A stretch of DNA of 39,149 bases from an uncultured Eubacterium sp. (GCA_910580075.1 CAJTVR010000039.1:3207-42355); one strand, 5' to 3'. Shown: positions 27,075-35,111, counted from the stretch's first letter. Numbers and translations: made by a program. The notes: generated by a model not told the origin, from the sequence alone.

Positions 27075-27187
27075 ATCTGCTGCTTTTCAGGGCGGAGAGG
27101 ACTACCGCTTTTTTACCGGGGGAAAAATTTAGAACGCATGGAAACAGACAGGCTTTGCTTTCCGCATCTGTCTCATGTATAAACATT

Positions 27188-27538
27188 TTACTTATACCTG
27201 CCTTTCACAGTAAAGGCCACTCCTGTGCCGCCCTGACCCAGCTCATAAGAGTCAAAGCAGATGTATACCATTCCGTCTTTCAGATAAAAATCATAATCTT
27301 TCCTGTTCTTTACCAGCTCGGATGGATTATAAGAAATACCGGCTTCAGGCATCTGCTTTTTCAGGGCTTTTACTATTTTCTTTTTCACATTTCCAGAAAT
27401 CACATCCTCAATCTTTAACTTCTTCCCTGTATTCAGATTATAATTCAGTCCGTACTCCGATGAATTATGAACCCCGCCATATTCAAGCTGCAGTTCAGCC
27501 GGCCTGCAGGGTTTCAGAAAAAATCCAGAATAACAATA
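27188..27538 (-). pseudogene. 5'-truncated DUF3298-like (RsiV-type) domain remnant
   Basis: An open frame of 116 codons on the minus strand begins just after a stop at 27539 and has no credible start or ribosome binding site; the first GTG-initiated part is 71 residues (27188-27403). Earlier codons read EYGGVHNSSEYGLNYNLNTG followed by KKLKIEDVISGN. Later codons read DYDFYLKDGMVYICFDSYEL. Both segments resemble the C-terminal DUF3298 domain found in RsiV-type anti-sigma and other exported proteins. The membrane or signal part is missing. It converges on the truncated acetyltransferase, suggesting that a deletion or rearrangement removed parts of two genes here. Confidence 0.55.
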
Positions 27539-27684
27539 TTACACATATTGACTGATTCATCTCACATAATCCCATATGCTGCCATGTCTTTCCCGGTTAT
27601 ACTTATGATACTTCATCCATATGTGCCAGATACTTTAAATATCTAATTTGGTAACAAACAAAAAATATTAGGAGGAACCGTAAT

Positions 27685-28875
27685 ATGATAGCACAAAAAC
27701 CGCCTATGGGATGGAATTCCTGGAATACATTTGGCAATAATATTACAGAAGAACTGATTTTTCAGACTGCAGATATCATGGCAGAAGAAGGATACAAAGA
27801 ACGGGGTTATGAATATCTGGTAATCGACGACTGCTGGTCTATGAAGGAACGTGATGCCAGCGGAAACCTGGTCCCTGATCCTGAGAAATTTCCGCATGGC
27901 ATGAAAGCAGTTGCAGATTATGTACATAGCAAAGGTTTAAAATTCGGCATGTACTCCTGTGCGGGCGTTATGACCTGCGCCGGATACCCGTCCAGTTATG
28001 ACCACGAATTTCAGGACGCAGAACTGTTTGCCCAGTGGGGCGTGGACTTCCTGAAATATGATTACTGCAATTTCCCGGAAAATGCAGACTGTAAAAACCG
28101 ATATCTGATTATGAGTATGGCATTAAAAGCCAGCGGAAGAGAAATTCTCTTTTCTGCCTGCAACTGGGGACAGGAAGATTCCTGGAACTGGATGCGTTCT
28201 ATAGGGGCACACATGTACCGTTCCACAGGAGATATTTTTGATAATTTCAAATCATTTATGAGCATTTTCCAGTCACAGCTGGCACATTTCTGCCAGTCCG
28301 GCCCGTACTGCTATAACGATATCGATATGCTGACAGTCGGCATGTACAGCCAGGGAAATGTAGCTATAGGAAAACCCTGCACAGACGGGGAATACCGGAT
28401 GCAGTTCTCTTTATGGTGCCTGGCAGGAGTCCCTCTGATGCTGGGAGCCGATCTTCGCAGGATCATCCCTCAGATGAAGGAACTGCTTTTGAATCAGGAT
28501 CTGATAGACATAAACCAGGATGCCGAGTGCCGTCCGCCGTTTTTAACCGGCAGCCGCAGTGTCGGCGTAGAAGTTTCAGATAAAGAGAATGCCATTGAAC
28601 CGTTAGAGATGCTTCCAGACAAGCTGCTTACTTTTATCAAACATCTTTCTGGAAACGAATTCGCCATTGCCTGTTACAATCTTTATGAAGAGACTCAGGA
28701 TATTACGTTCATTTTTGCTGATGCCGGAATTCCTTTTGCTTCCGGTTATGGATTTTCTATGAAAGATGTATTTACCGGTGAAAATCTGGGTGTAAAAAGA
28801 GACTATTTCACTGTTCCTGTTCCAGGCCATGACTGCCGCGTATACCGCTGCAGGCTGGTGAAATGTGAAGACTGA
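27685..28875 (+). CDS. Alpha-galactosidase, glycoside hydrolase family 27
   Basis: 396 residues, no signal peptide, so cytoplasmic. The enzyme releases terminal alpha-galactose, for example from melibiose or raffinose-type sugars. GH27 hallmarks are PMGWNSWNTFG at residues 7-17, the nucleophile Asp126 in LKYDYCN, and the acid/base Asp183 in RSTGDI. The C-terminal beta domain starts near residue 310. AGGAGG precedes the ATG by about 10 bases. No transporter is adjacent, so sugar uptake must be encoded elsewhere. Its last bases overlap the next small gene if that gene starts at GTG 28865. Confidence 0.94.
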   Translation: MIAQKPPMGWNSWNTFGNNITEELIFQTADIMAEEGYKERGYEYLVIDDCWSMKERDASGNLVPDPEKFPHGMKAVADYVHSKGLKFGMYSCAGVMTCAGYPSSYDHEFQDAELFAQWGVDFLKYDYCNFPENADCKNRYLIMSMALKASGREILFSACNWGQEDSWNWMRSIGAHMYRSTGDIFDNFKSFMSIFQSQLAHFCQSGPYCYNDIDMLTVGMYSQGNVAIGKPCTDGEYRMQFSLWCLAGVPLMLGADLRRIIPQMKELLLNQDLIDINQDAECRPPFLTGSRSVGVEVSDKENAIEPLEMLPDKLLTFIKHLSGNEFAIACYNLYEETQDITFIFADAGIPFASGYGFSMKDVFTGENLGVKRDYFTVPVPGHDCRVYRCRLVKCED

Positions 28876-28876
28876 T

Positions 28877-29077
28877 ATGAACTGCCATAAATGCGGCAGG
28901 CCGGTTACCCGTGACGAAGCAGCTATCACAAAAAAACTGATTAACCGGGGAACTTCCGTTTTCTTCTGCGCAGACTGCCTGTCAGAATCTTTTGAAGTGA
29001 CTCCGCAGGATATCTGGAACAAAATCCAATATTATAAAGATATCGGATGTACACTGTTTTTGCATTCTGAGAGCTAA
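28877..29077 (+). CDS. Small protein with two CxxC motifs (putative zinc ribbon)
   Basis: 66 residues from the ATG at 28877, one base after the alpha-galactosidase stop; a GTG at 28865 would give 70 and overlap that gene. CHKC lies at the N-terminus and CADC in the middle, so a four-cysteine metal site is likely. The rest (EAAITKKLINRGTSVFFC, then VTPQDIWNKIQYYKDIGCTLF) resembles a small uncharacterised family I recall from gut Clostridia. It is probably translated by coupling with the upstream gene. Its function is unknown. Confidence 0.72.
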   Translation: MNCHKCGRPVTRDEAAITKKLINRGTSVFFCADCLSESFEVTPQDIWNKIQYYKDIGCTLFLHSES

Positions 29078-29147
29078 AGCACTATTAAATATATTCAGAG
29101 GTATAAATTGTGCTTACTCTCACAGCATCCGCCAAATGCTCAAAAAA

Positions 29148-29215
29148 CTAAAAAAGGGGGATCTGTCACACTAAGTAAAGTATTCTTTTTCTTAATGTGC
29201 AGCCCTCCTTTTCAA
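29148..29215. terminator. Possible bidirectional terminator between convergent genes
   Basis: An imperfect long inverted repeat. AAAAAGGGGG...CACACTAAG pairs with CTTAATGTG...CCTCCTTTT around a T-rich loop. It sits between the small CxxC gene (+) and the hemerythrin gene (-), with T runs at the 3' end on the plus strand. Confidence 0.4.
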
Positions 29216-29247
29216 ATCAATGCTGCCTGCTGCCAGACCGCCGTCAT

Positions 29248-29646
29248 TTATTTTGCCAGCAGCTTGTCCACTTTTTGGATATGATTAACCAGCCAGTTTA
29301 CCAAAAATTCTAAAATATTTTCAGTCATCTCATTCTGGCTTTCCAGATCATTTTCCAGACTATCAATATCAATGTTTGCAAGGCTTTCTTCAAACTGACG
29401 GTGCTGTGCTGCATGCTGCTCTATGTATGGATACTCTATGCTTTTTTGATATTCCTCTTCATGAGTAAAATGAACTCTCGTATAATCAATCAGTTCTGAT
29501 ACTAAACGGATAATTTCTGATGTCTTATCCTGTGAAAAATCATCCTGTAACAGCTCATGAGTTTCCTCTGCCAGCTCAAACAGCCTGGTATGTTCTTTGT
29601 CAATGAATGCTATCCCGGTTAAATATTCCGGTTTGATTTCGTACAT
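29248..29646 (-). CDS. Bacteriohemerythrin
   Basis: 132 residues, normal for a single-domain hemerythrin, a four-helix bundle with a di-iron centre that binds oxygen. All expected ligands are visible: His19 (FIDKEHTRLF), His59 and Glu63 (HFTHEEE), His78 and His82 (HAAQH), and His122 with Asp127 (NHIQKVD). In an anaerobe it may sense or scavenge oxygen. It has its own promoter and an AAGGAGG ribosome binding site. Confidence 0.94.
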   Translation of the reverse strand: MYEIKPEYLTGIAFIDKEHTRLFELAEETHELLQDDFSQDKTSEIIRLVSELIDYTRVHFTHEEEYQKSIEYPYIEQHAAQHRQFEESLANIDIDSLENDLESQNEMTENILEFLVNWLVNHIQKVDKLLAK

Positions 29647-29685
29647 GAAATATCCTCCTTACCTGAATTCTTTTTATTCTTTAAT

Positions 29686-29714
29686 ATATTACCCTACTTT
29701 TCCTGCTTGTTCAA
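29686..29714 (-). promoter_or_regulatory. Putative promoter of the hemerythrin gene
   Basis: Minus strand: TTGAAC, 17-base spacer, TAATAT, about 40 bp before the ATG at 29646. Confidence 0.5.
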
Positions 29715-29862
29715 GACCTGAATTTCTATTCTTTGAGAGTATGATGTGTACAGTTTTCGGCAGGGTCATGTGTAGAACACCGGCGGAAACGACACCCATG
29801 CAGCACTTGCAGGCTGCTTTATTCCGTGGTAAAATGAATTCATGAAATTACAGGGAGGACAA

Positions 29863-30933
29863 ATGGCGGAAAAGAAAACTTATAAAGAATTGGAAGAACG
29901 CATCCTGGAACTGGAAAGACAGTTAAACGGCAGCGGAAACCGCGAATACAAGTCCCGGCTGTTTGGCTTTCTATTTGGACGTGAGGAAAACAAGGACTGG
30001 ACTCTGTCACTTTACAACGCAATCCACGGCACGTCCCATGAAGACATCTCCGCTATTACTATCAATACCATAGAAGACGTAGTGTATATGGGCATGAAAA
30101 ACGACCTTTCCATCCTCGTATCGGAAAACATAAGCCTTTACAGAACCCTGGCATTATACGAACAGCAGAGTTCTTATAATCCGAATATGCCCGTCCGGGA
30201 GTTTATGTATGCCGGAAAGCTGTACGATAAATTTATCCATTCGGCAAGACTGAACCGGTACGGCAAAAAGCTCCTGCCGCTTCCATTGCCAAAACTGGTT
30301 GTCTTTTACAATGGCACGGAAGAAAAAGAGGATGAATGCACATTATCCTTAAGCGATGCATTTAAAGAAGAAATACGTCAAAATGTGCTGCACAGATACA
30401 GCGAAATGAACGAAAAGCCGGACGAAAGCCGGATTCAGGCGGAAGTGAAACAGATTTTCCATGATGCAGACCCTGATATTGAAGTAAAAGTCAGGATGAT
30501 AAATATCAACCACGGACATAACAGGGCGATGCTTTCAAATTGCAAGCCACTTAGTGAATACGCATGGTTCGTGGCACAGGTCATGAATAACCAGGCGGAC
30601 AGTGGCAATAGCGAAGAAGATACGCAGGCGGGAATCGGCAGGGCCATTGACAGGGCCATTGACGAAATGCCGGAAGACTTTGAAATTAGAACATTTATAA
30701 CAGCCAACAGAGCGGAGGTGAGAGATATGTGCCTGACAGAATATAATGAAGCGGAAGCTATGGATATGCTGCGACAGGAAGAACGCCAGGAGACAAGGCT
30801 TCTGGACATCAAAAACCTGATGGACAGTACTGGATGGACAGCCCAAAAAGCTATGGATACGCTTAAAATCCCAAAAGATCAGCAAGCCTCTCTTTATGTG
30901 GATTTGTTCGAGACCGTTTCAAGTTTTGTGTAA
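29863..30933 (+). CDS. Rpn-family recombination-promoting nuclease / putative transposase
   Basis: 356 residues from the ATG at 29863, chosen for GGGAGG 5 bases upstream; an ATG at 29842 lacks such a site. A short coiled coil (YKELEERILELERQL) precedes a PD-(D/E)XK nuclease-like domain. The family hallmark ends in NPNMPVREFMYAGKLYDKF; the catalytic E-x-Q appears as LYEQQSS. Upstream of it, MKNDLSILVSENISLYRTLA is longer than the family pattern I recall, by about six residues. The C-terminus has the charged RQEERQETRLLDIKNLMDSTG-type tail. Rpn proteins promote RecA-independent recombination; genomes of this lineage often carry many copies. Confidence 0.85.
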   Translation: MAEKKTYKELEERILELERQLNGSGNREYKSRLFGFLFGREENKDWTLSLYNAIHGTSHEDISAITINTIEDVVYMGMKNDLSILVSENISLYRTLALYEQQSSYNPNMPVREFMYAGKLYDKFIHSARLNRYGKKLLPLPLPKLVVFYNGTEEKEDECTLSLSDAFKEEIRQNVLHRYSEMNEKPDESRIQAEVKQIFHDADPDIEVKVRMININHGHNRAMLSNCKPLSEYAWFVAQVMNNQADSGNSEEDTQAGIGRAIDRAIDEMPEDFEIRTFITANRAEVRDMCLTEYNEAEAMDMLRQEERQETRLLDIKNLMDSTGWTAQKAMDTLKIPKDQQASLYVDLFETVSSFV

Positions 30934-30973
30934 ACTCAAAAAACTGACATTAAATTTATGAATAGCTGCAAGC

Positions 30974-31034
30974 GGGCAGAGCTGTTTTCTGGTTCTGCCC
31001 TTGTCTGTATTATACAGGGAATTTTATCCCTGTT
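30974..31034 (+). terminator. Hairpins downstream of the Rpn gene
   Basis: Two stem-loops: GGGCAGA with TCTGCCC (30974-31000) and ACAGGGA with TCCCTGT (around 31014-31033). The first lies 41 bp after the stop codon. Neither has a strong T tract, so termination is only a suggestion. Confidence 0.35.
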
Positions 31035-31182
31035 AATGCAGCTCCTTAAAATCCCCTTTACAAATTCCTGCCAGATAAGCGCCATTGGCAAAGTTTAAAA
31101 AGCTGTCTATCAGGCCGGTATGTCTCACACCTGTCAGAACTTGTCTGGGAGTGAATGCGCGGTCTATAACACAATTTTCCAT
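31033..31182 (-). other. Short coding-like open frame (49 residues), possible gene remnant
   Basis: The minus strand encodes MENCVIDRAFTPRQVLTGVR, then a hydrophobic and charged mix ending in GICKGDFKELH and a stop. The composition looks like a real protein rather than chance, but there is no ribosome binding site and an in-frame stop lies three codons before the ATG. It may be the 3' end of a lost gene. I do not recognise the family. It is divergent from DUF523, with 27 bp between start codons. Confidence 0.3.
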
Positions 31183-31209
31183 CCAAACCGTTTAGGAGGT
31201 ATCTAAAAT

Positions 31210-31674
31210 ATGAAAATAGCTGTTAGTGCCTGTATCATGGGCGAAAACTGCAAATATAACGGGAAAAGCAATAAAAACCAGCTTGTTATAGATTTCCTAA
31301 AAGATAAAGAGGCAGTCTGTATCTGCCCGGAAATGCTGGCGGGCATGGGAACGCCCCGTCCTTGTGCTGAAATAGTCAGCGGCATTGTAATGGATGAAAA
31401 CGGAAATAACATCCATTCGGAATACAGCCAGGGTGTGACACGGGCACTGGCTGAGATTCAGGAGGAAGATATTGATTTTGTGATCCTGCAATCCAGAAGT
31501 CCCGCCTGCGGCGTCAATCAGGTTTATGACGGCAGTTTCAGCGGCAGGCTGGTTCCTGGAATGGGGCTATTTGCGCAGGCGTTGAAACAGCGGGGCTATA
31601 AAGTCATTGATGTGGAAGATATAGAACAAGAAATTTGTAAGGGGGATGCAGCAGATTCTGGCTCAGAACCCTGA
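31210..31674 (+). CDS. DUF523 family protein
   Basis: 154 residues, typical length. Conserved motifs are SACIMGENCKYNGKSNKN at the N-terminus, CICPEMLAGMGTPRPCAEI, and SRSPACGVNQVYDGSFSG. The conserved cysteines (in SAC, ENC, CPE and PACG) suggest a metal or redox site, but the function is not established. AGGAGG lies 9 bases before the ATG. It is isolated from other plus-strand genes. Confidence 0.92.
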   Translation: MKIAVSACIMGENCKYNGKSNKNQLVIDFLKDKEAVCICPEMLAGMGTPRPCAEIVSGIVMDENGNNIHSEYSQGVTRALAEIQEEDIDFVILQSRSPACGVNQVYDGSFSGRLVPGMGLFAQALKQRGYKVIDVEDIEQEICKGDAADSGSEP

Positions 31675-32058
31675 TACTGATTTTATGGTGCTATGCAGCT
31701 ATATACGGCAGTCACAAATTTAATCGAACACAAATAGGCTGCTCCGCCAGCGGAGGGCCTATAAATCTCTGATGCTGCTTTGTGCATTGATATCCTTGTG
31801 AAACTTCCAGATATCCGAATATCAGCTGATACGCCTGTTTATAATCACGGATTTTAAAGCGGTTCAGCTATTCGCGTCTAAGAATAGATATGGAAAGATT
31901 CAATGCACGCGGCTTTTTCTGTATCAGACGGCCCATGGCAGAGTCAGGCATGATATCCTGAACATGAAACACCTAAAAGTTTTAACATTCCAGAGAGGAA
32001 AATCCGGCGTCCAGCCTTTTTGGATTTCTCATTCTGGCGTACTATTTATATTCTAACA
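31675..32058 (-). other. Gene-free stretch with degraded coding-like sequence
   Basis: No intact gene. On the minus strand, two open stretches lie in the same frame on either side of a TAG at 31868-31870. The downstream one (31867-31712) includes FKIRDYKQAYQLIFGYLEVS. This could be a decayed gene, but I cannot name a family and the evidence is weak. A small hairpin, CTCCG-CCAG-CGGAG, lies near 31743. Confidence 0.25.
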
Positions 32059-32394
32059 TCACTCCAGCTTTTTCTCATTTTCTATATCTGGCTCAGTTAA
32101 CACTATCCTCAAACCTCTTTTTTGTTTAAATATACATTTTTGTAACTCCCTCTCCAAATCTCGAAGCTGCACATAAACATGTTCTGTGTTCTTTCCTCTT
32201 GCATATCTCTTAAAAATATTCATTAATTCTTCTAAATTCAATACCTCAATCAATTCAGGACTCATCAGCACAGGAAACATCTGTATTCGCGATATCATCA
32301 TTCTAAAATGCTCAATTACCTCTTCGCCAAGCATATCATCTTCAGCATATAATTCACTTTTTCGCTCGAAAATCCTAGTTTGAATATGTTCCAT
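32059..32394 (-). CDS. Hypothetical protein downstream of the TIR gene
   Basis: 111 residues, family not recognised. It is rich in Glu, Arg, Leu and Met and appears mostly helical (for example LEELMNIFKRYARG and QLRDLERELQKCIF). It starts 5 bases after the TIR stop in a different frame and has no ribosome binding site, so it may be translated by coupling. Alternatively, one extra A in the AAAA run just before the TIR stop would fuse it to the TIR protein, as ...SINKNIDYMEHIQTR. It could therefore be the C-terminal half of a single protein of about 240 residues. Confidence 0.6.
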   Translation of the reverse strand: MEHIQTRIFERKSELYAEDDMLGEEVIEHFRMMISRIQMFPVLMSPELIEVLNLEELMNIFKRYARGKNTEHVYVQLRDLERELQKCIFKQKRGLRIVLTEPDIENEKKLE

Positions 32395-32399
32395 ATAGT

Positions 32400-32783
32400 C
32401 TATGTTTTATTGATAGAACAAATAAGCTGATAAAAGTCATCTTTTTCAAATTTAGCTGCCTGATACCGTGATAATGGCCCCCTTATATCAGAAGGTTTTA
32501 TATCAATCATTAACGCTGCGACTTTTGAGTCAAGTGTTTTTGCAATAGCACCTGCCTCAAAATTAATCCACGGAGCACTGATATTCTCGGCAGCTAAACA
32601 AATGATACCATATTTGCACTCCGATAGCTGCGTTGAAATAGTCCTATCCCAATGATCTCCTTTTTCGATATCTTCTGGCGAAAAAAAGACTTCAGCAGAC
32701 TGTATGATGCATGGAATCCATTTTTTTAATATTTCTGCAATTTTTCGGCTCAAATCTCCTGACCAGCTCACAAAAATTTTCAT
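32400..32783 (-). CDS. TIR-domain protein
   Basis: 127 residues that form a bare TIR domain of the bacterial TIR_2 type. It starts MKIFVSWSGDLSRKIAEILK, continues with VFFSPEDIEKGDHWDRTI, and has the PWINFEAGAI motif with Trp72 and Glu76 in WxxxE spacing, where the catalytic glutamate of TIR NADases lies. The end RYQAAKFEKDDFYQLICSIN is also typical. Bacterial TIR proteins often cleave or modify NAD in antiphage defence or act as effectors. The usual C-terminal partner region is absent or lies in the next frame. The gene is AT-rich relative to neighbours and has a strong promoter, consistent with acquisition. Confidence 0.82.
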   Translation of the reverse strand: MKIFVSWSGDLSRKIAEILKKWIPCIIQSAEVFFSPEDIEKGDHWDRTISTQLSECKYGIICLAAENISAPWINFEAGAIAKTLDSKVAALMIDIKPSDIRGPLSRYQAAKFEKDDFYQLICSINKT

Positions 32784-32869
32784 CTGACTGTTCTTTCCTT
32801 TTCTTAACTACAAGTTAAATAAGCATCCTATGATCCAATAAACCACAACCGGATTATTGGTATAATTAT

Positions 32870-32898
32870 ATTATAAATAAATTCCCACAAATTGACAA
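32870..32898 (-). promoter_or_regulatory. Putative promoter of the TIR module
   Basis: Minus strand: TTGTCA, 17-base spacer, perfect TATAAT, about 85 bp before the TIR start at 32783. The leader is AT-rich and shows no clear operator. The remainder of the gap to 33135 holds only the divergent nitroreductase promoter region. Confidence 0.6.
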
Positions 32899-33082
32899 CT
32901 TCTTTCAAAACATTACACCGAAAAGAACTGCCAGACTATAACGCGCGCCTGGAAAATGATGCCGGACGGACACATAAAATTAATTCTGTACCAGCCGGGC
33001 AGCAATTTCCCCCTGGTCCCGCACCACACATTCCACATTTTTTACTTTTTTACATAATAAAGTAGGAAAATCCCGCAAAATA

Positions 33083-33091
33083 TGCTAGAAT
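33083..33091 (+). promoter_or_regulatory. Possible extended -10 promoter of the nitroreductase gene
   Basis: Plus strand: TGCTAGAAT, that is TGn followed by TAGAAT, about 45 bp before the ATG at 33136. A -35 box is weak. Confidence 0.4.
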
Positions 33092-33135
33092 AATTACTGT
33101 CATCGTAAAAACACCCAAAAACAGGAGGTAATCAA

Positions 33136-34017
33136 ATGTCAGATTATAATTTTAATAAGGATGAAGAATGCCTGAACGTTTCTGTCCGTTCAGACGGCAC
33201 AGACGACAGCGGAAATTTCAAATTTGTATGTAAACTCGAGCATTTTGGCCATCAGTCTTACGGACAGTCTTTTGGCATATATTTTTCAACAGATATTTCC
33301 ATTGTAGAAGTTCCAGGTGATGTAGAGGCCTCTGCAGACGGCAACCACCTGCATCTGAACCGGAAAAACCAGATGAATGACAACGGACTGGTAGAAATCT
33401 GGATTAAACTGTCTGCTCCGGTATCTCCGGAAGTAACCGGCATCACAGATATCGCCTGCCAGACCGAAGAAGGCGGAAAGCCAGTCCAGGAAGTCGGCGC
33501 TGTGCAGCGGGCTATTTTTTCCAGAAGAAGCACAAGAAGCTATAAGCCGGACATGCTGCCAAAGGAACTCATTGACCGCATAATAAAAGCCGGAACTTAT
33601 GCTGCTACCGGCATGAACCGCCAGTCGCCGGTTATTCTTGCAGTCACTAACAAAGATGTCCGTGACAGACTGTCTGCAATGAATGCAAAAATTATGGATA
33701 AACCAGACGATGACCCGTTTTACGGAGCTCCTGTAGTACTCATTGTACTGGCAGATAAAAATATGCCGACTTATCTGTATGACGGCACTCTTGTAATGGG
33801 CAATATGATGCTTGCTGCAGAAGAATTAGGCGTTGCCAGCTGCTGGGTTCACCGTGCAAAAGAAGAATTCGAATCCGCTGAAGGCAGGGAAATTTTAAAA
33901 TCTGCCGGGATTGAAGGCGATTATGAAGGCATCGGCCATCTGGTACTTGGTTATTCCGATGAAGAGCCAAAAGCTGCAGAACCGCGCAAAGACAATTATA
34001 CTTACTATATCGAGTAA
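33136..34017 (+). CDS. Nitroreductase-family protein with an extra N-terminal domain
   Basis: 293 residues. Residues about 122-293 form a nitroreductase (FMN flavoprotein) domain: AIFSRRSTRSYKPDMLPKE, then AATGMNRQSPVILAV, then LGVASCWVHRAKEEF and GHLVLGYSD. Nitroreductases transfer hydride from NAD(P)H to varied substrates. Residues 1-120 are not part of that family. They are polar and strand-rich (FKFVCKLEHFG, SFGIYFSTDIS, GLVEIWIKLS) and look like a separate beta-sandwich domain of unknown role. No signal peptide is seen. AGGAGG precedes the ATG by 7 bases. A strong bidirectional terminator follows. Confidence 0.85.
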   Translation: MSDYNFNKDEECLNVSVRSDGTDDSGNFKFVCKLEHFGHQSYGQSFGIYFSTDISIVEVPGDVEASADGNHLHLNRKNQMNDNGLVEIWIKLSAPVSPEVTGITDIACQTEEGGKPVQEVGAVQRAIFSRRSTRSYKPDMLPKELIDRIIKAGTYAATGMNRQSPVILAVTNKDVRDRLSAMNAKIMDKPDDDPFYGAPVVLIVLADKNMPTYLYDGTLVMGNMMLAAEELGVASCWVHRAKEEFESAEGREILKSAGIEGDYEGIGHLVLGYSDEEPKAAEPRKDNYTYYIE

Positions 34018-34030
34018 TCTCAGACCCATA

Positions 34031-34065
34031 AAAATAACCTGGCCGGATAACAGCCAGGTTATTTT
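34031..34065. terminator. Bidirectional intrinsic terminator
   Basis: A perfect 13-bp stem, AAAATAACCTGGC with GCCAGGTTATTTT, around a 9-base loop, with T runs on both strands. It separates the nitroreductase gene (+, stop at 34017) from the convergent LacI-family gene (-, stop at 34094). Confidence 0.85.
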
Positions 34066-34093
34066 TTATCTGATTCAGGTACTTTTACACGCT

Positions 34094-35074
34094 CTAGGAT
34101 GCCTCCACATCCACAATATGATACCCGAGTTTTATCTCCTTCGTATCTGTCTTTCCTTTGTTAAGCCTCTCCAGCAGCATTTCCACTGCAATTTCTCCGC
34201 TTTGTTCATACGAATAGTGCACCGTAATCAGCGGCGGTGCCGTTACTTTGGCCATATCAGAGTCCCCCTGTCCGGCCACAATTACCTGTCCTGGCACTTC
34301 TATCCTGTGCTCGCCCAGATACTGCATGACGCCTGCCGCCATCGTATCTGTCGCGCAGATAATCCCGTTCAGACTGTGACATATCTCAAACAATTCTCCT
34401 GCCTTTTCATATCCGGATGCAATACTAAAACCAGCCGTCACAGAATTTGCCACTAGTTCTTCATGTCCCATATCCCGCACCGCATCACAAAATCCGCGGT
34501 AACGTTCTGCCCCTACAGCTTCATCCTGCAGTATCGCACCGATATAGCCAAGGTGTGTCCTGCCTTTTTCCAGCATCAGTTTTGTCAGGTCATACGCAGC
34601 ATGATAATCGTCGTGAAATACACAGCTGTACCCCGATAAACGCTGGCCGACAATTACAACAGGCACACGCAGGTTCTTTAAAATACGTTTATGCTCAGAC
34701 GTAAATACTGTTGCAACTAAAATTACCCCGTCCACCTGCTTATCGTCAAATGCCGTCAGATATTCGGACTCCTTTTTCGGGTCATTCTGTGTCACTGCCA
34801 AAAGTGTCTGATACTGGCTGCCGTTTAATATAGACAGGATGCCTTCCACAATTCTTCCAATAGATGCTGACGCTACTTTCGGCACAATCACTCCAATCAT
34901 TTTTGTCTTTTTTGTGCGCAGTGTCTGCGCCTGTACAGAAGGCCTGTATCCTGTTTCCTCCACAATTTTGCGGATAGCCTCCTTTTTTTCATCTGAGATA
35001 TGTCCGTTATTAAAATAACGCGAAACAGCTGCACTGGATACACCCGCCAGCTTTGCAATTTCTGCTATATTCAT
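34094..35074 (-). CDS. LacI-family transcriptional regulator
   Basis: 326 residues from the ATG at 35074, chosen because AAGGAG lies 8 bases upstream; an in-frame ATG at 35080 is too close to that site. The N-terminal helix-turn-helix MNIAEIAKLAGVSSAAVSRYF is followed by a hinge and a periplasmic-binding-protein-like sugar domain (IGVIVPKVASASIGRIVEGI, then DGVILVATVF and GIICATDTMAAGVMQYL). The sequence resembles sucrose-type (ScrR) repressors. No sugar operon lies next to it, so its targets are outside the window or it acts in trans; a link to the GH27 gene is only a possibility. Confidence 0.9.
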   Translation of the reverse strand: MNIAEIAKLAGVSSAAVSRYFNNGHISDEKKEAIRKIVEETGYRPSVQAQTLRTKKTKMIGVIVPKVASASIGRIVEGILSILNGSQYQTLLAVTQNDPKKESEYLTAFDDKQVDGVILVATVFTSEHKRILKNLRVPVVIVGQRLSGYSCVFHDDYHAAYDLTKLMLEKGRTHLGYIGAILQDEAVGAERYRGFCDAVRDMGHEELVANSVTAGFSIASGYEKAGELFEICHSLNGIICATDTMAAGVMQYLGEHRIEVPGQVIVAGQGDSDMAKVTAPPLITVHYSYEQSGEIAVEMLLERLNKGKTDTKEIKLGYHIVDVEAS

Positions 35075-35111
35075 CTGCATCGCTCCTTGTTACTGTAGAA
35101 ATCCTTTTCAT

